Source of the DNA: Pseudoglutamicibacter cumminsii
GTDB lineage: Bacteria > Actinomycetota > Actinomycetes > Actinomycetales > Micrococcaceae
Length of the DNA: 64,000 bases
Assembly (NCBI RefSeq): GCF_016907775.1
Contig: NZ_JAFBCO010000001.1
Coordinates: 930,001 to 994,000, forward strand
Direction: 5' to 3'
Made by a program: the position numbers and the translations under genes. Positions 63,786 through 64,000 of this stretch are shown piece by piece; positions within the stretch are counted from its first letter, which is position 1; every line of letters starts with the position of its first letter. Under the pieces are notes generated by a model that saw only the letters and a program-made list of their open reading frames with translations, did no database searches and had not been told where the DNA came from.

Positions 63786-64000
63786 CTAGATGAGGCTTTC
63801 CGAGGCCAGCTCACGTTGCATCAACGCCGCGATGCACAACAACTGGAGCTCGGAACCCATCCGGCCGATCAGCTGAGCCGACATCGAGAACCCATCCGGA
63901 GTCCACCCCACCGGAACGGTCACAGCCGGCACCCCGGCGACGTTCACCATCGACGTGTACGGCGTGTACAGGCACTGCAAGCGGTAGTCCGTTGCGCCAT
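63786..64000 (-). CDS. Amidase family protein, C-terminal end (cut by window)
   Basis: The minus-strand frame stays open to the last base, so the gene begins outside the window. The visible about 71 residues read YTPYTSMVNVAGVPAVTVPVG, then GFSMSAQLIGRMGSELQLL, typical of the C-terminus of amidase-signature enzymes (GatA-like fold), which hydrolyse amides. The catalytic Ser-Ser-Lys region is not included. The stop is TAG at 63786-63788. Confidence 0.8.
   Translation of the reverse strand, partial: GATDYRLQCLYTPYTSMVNVAGVPAVTVPVGWTPDGFSMSAQLIGRMGSELQLLCIAALMQRELASESLI

Overview
The window is about 64 kb of chromosome around the replication origin of a Gram-positive actinobacterium. The gene order rpmH-dnaA-dnaN-recF-dciA-gyrB-gyrA, followed by tRNA-Ile, tRNA-Ala, a cyclophilin, crgA and a pknB-pknA-pbpA-rodA-pstP-fhaB-fhaA block, and preceded by pcnA-type cca, a Nudix gene, murJ, trxBA, parB, parA, rsmG, jag, yidC, yidD and rnpA, is the classical actinobacterial origin layout. 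Moderate-high GC, a class E sortase, myo-inositol-phosphate synthase and the family details point to Micrococcales, probably Micrococcaceae. Species cannot be fixed by eye.

Layout. 1-3.3 kb: three overlapping glycosyltransferase-like genes with polysialyltransferase-type motifs, the first cut by the window edge. 3.4-10.3 kb: ino1, cca, a Nudix hydrolase, the lipid II flippase murJ, and a separate pseudokinase/membrane/discoidin-like protein that is fused to MurJ in mycobacteria. 10.4-11.8 kb: trxB-trxA behind a perfect SigR/SigH-type promoter. 11.9-15.1 kb: parB and parA, separated by an unusual 872-bp gap, with six parS or near-parS sites, two of them inside parB. 15.2-18.5 kb: rsmG, jag, yidC, yidD, rnpA, rpmH. 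18.5-30 kb: origin region and replication/topoisomerase genes, then tRNA-Ile and tRNA-Ala. 30.6-36.3 kb: a Lys/Ala-repeat membrane protein, cyclophilin, rhomboid protease, a noncoding DnaA-box cluster, an SMR exporter, crgA, sortase E, a small membrane protein and a pabA/trpG-type amidotransferase. 36.4-45.7 kb: the Ser/Thr kinase/phosphatase and peptidoglycan synthesis operon. 46-50.6 kb: tRNA-Leu, then a manganese/zinc ABC transporter with a convergent MntR-type regulator. 50.7-64 kb: accessory genes: SulP transporter, a tandem family of small lipoproteins, a universal stress protein, a LysR-type ligand domain lacking its DNA-binding half, a GntR regulator, enoyl-CoA hydratase, a sugar kinase with a HAD phosphatase, a degenerate APH-like protein, a uracil permease, an aldehyde dehydrogenase and a partial amidase.

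How parts connect. Replication start (DnaA, oriC, DnaN, DciA), segregation (ParA/ParB/parS) and cell-envelope growth control (PknA/B, PstP, FhaA/B, MurJ and its pseudokinase, PbpA, RodA, CrgA) lie side by side. The most interesting unexplained structure is the 0.4-kb DnaA-box cluster at 33.25-33.68 kb, built partly from two 51-bp direct repeats. It may be a secondary DnaA-binding locus. Other candidates for follow-up are the parS sites embedded in an unusually long ParB linker, the expanding and decaying lipoprotein family at 52.3-54.4 kb, and the three-gene sialyltransferase-like cluster.
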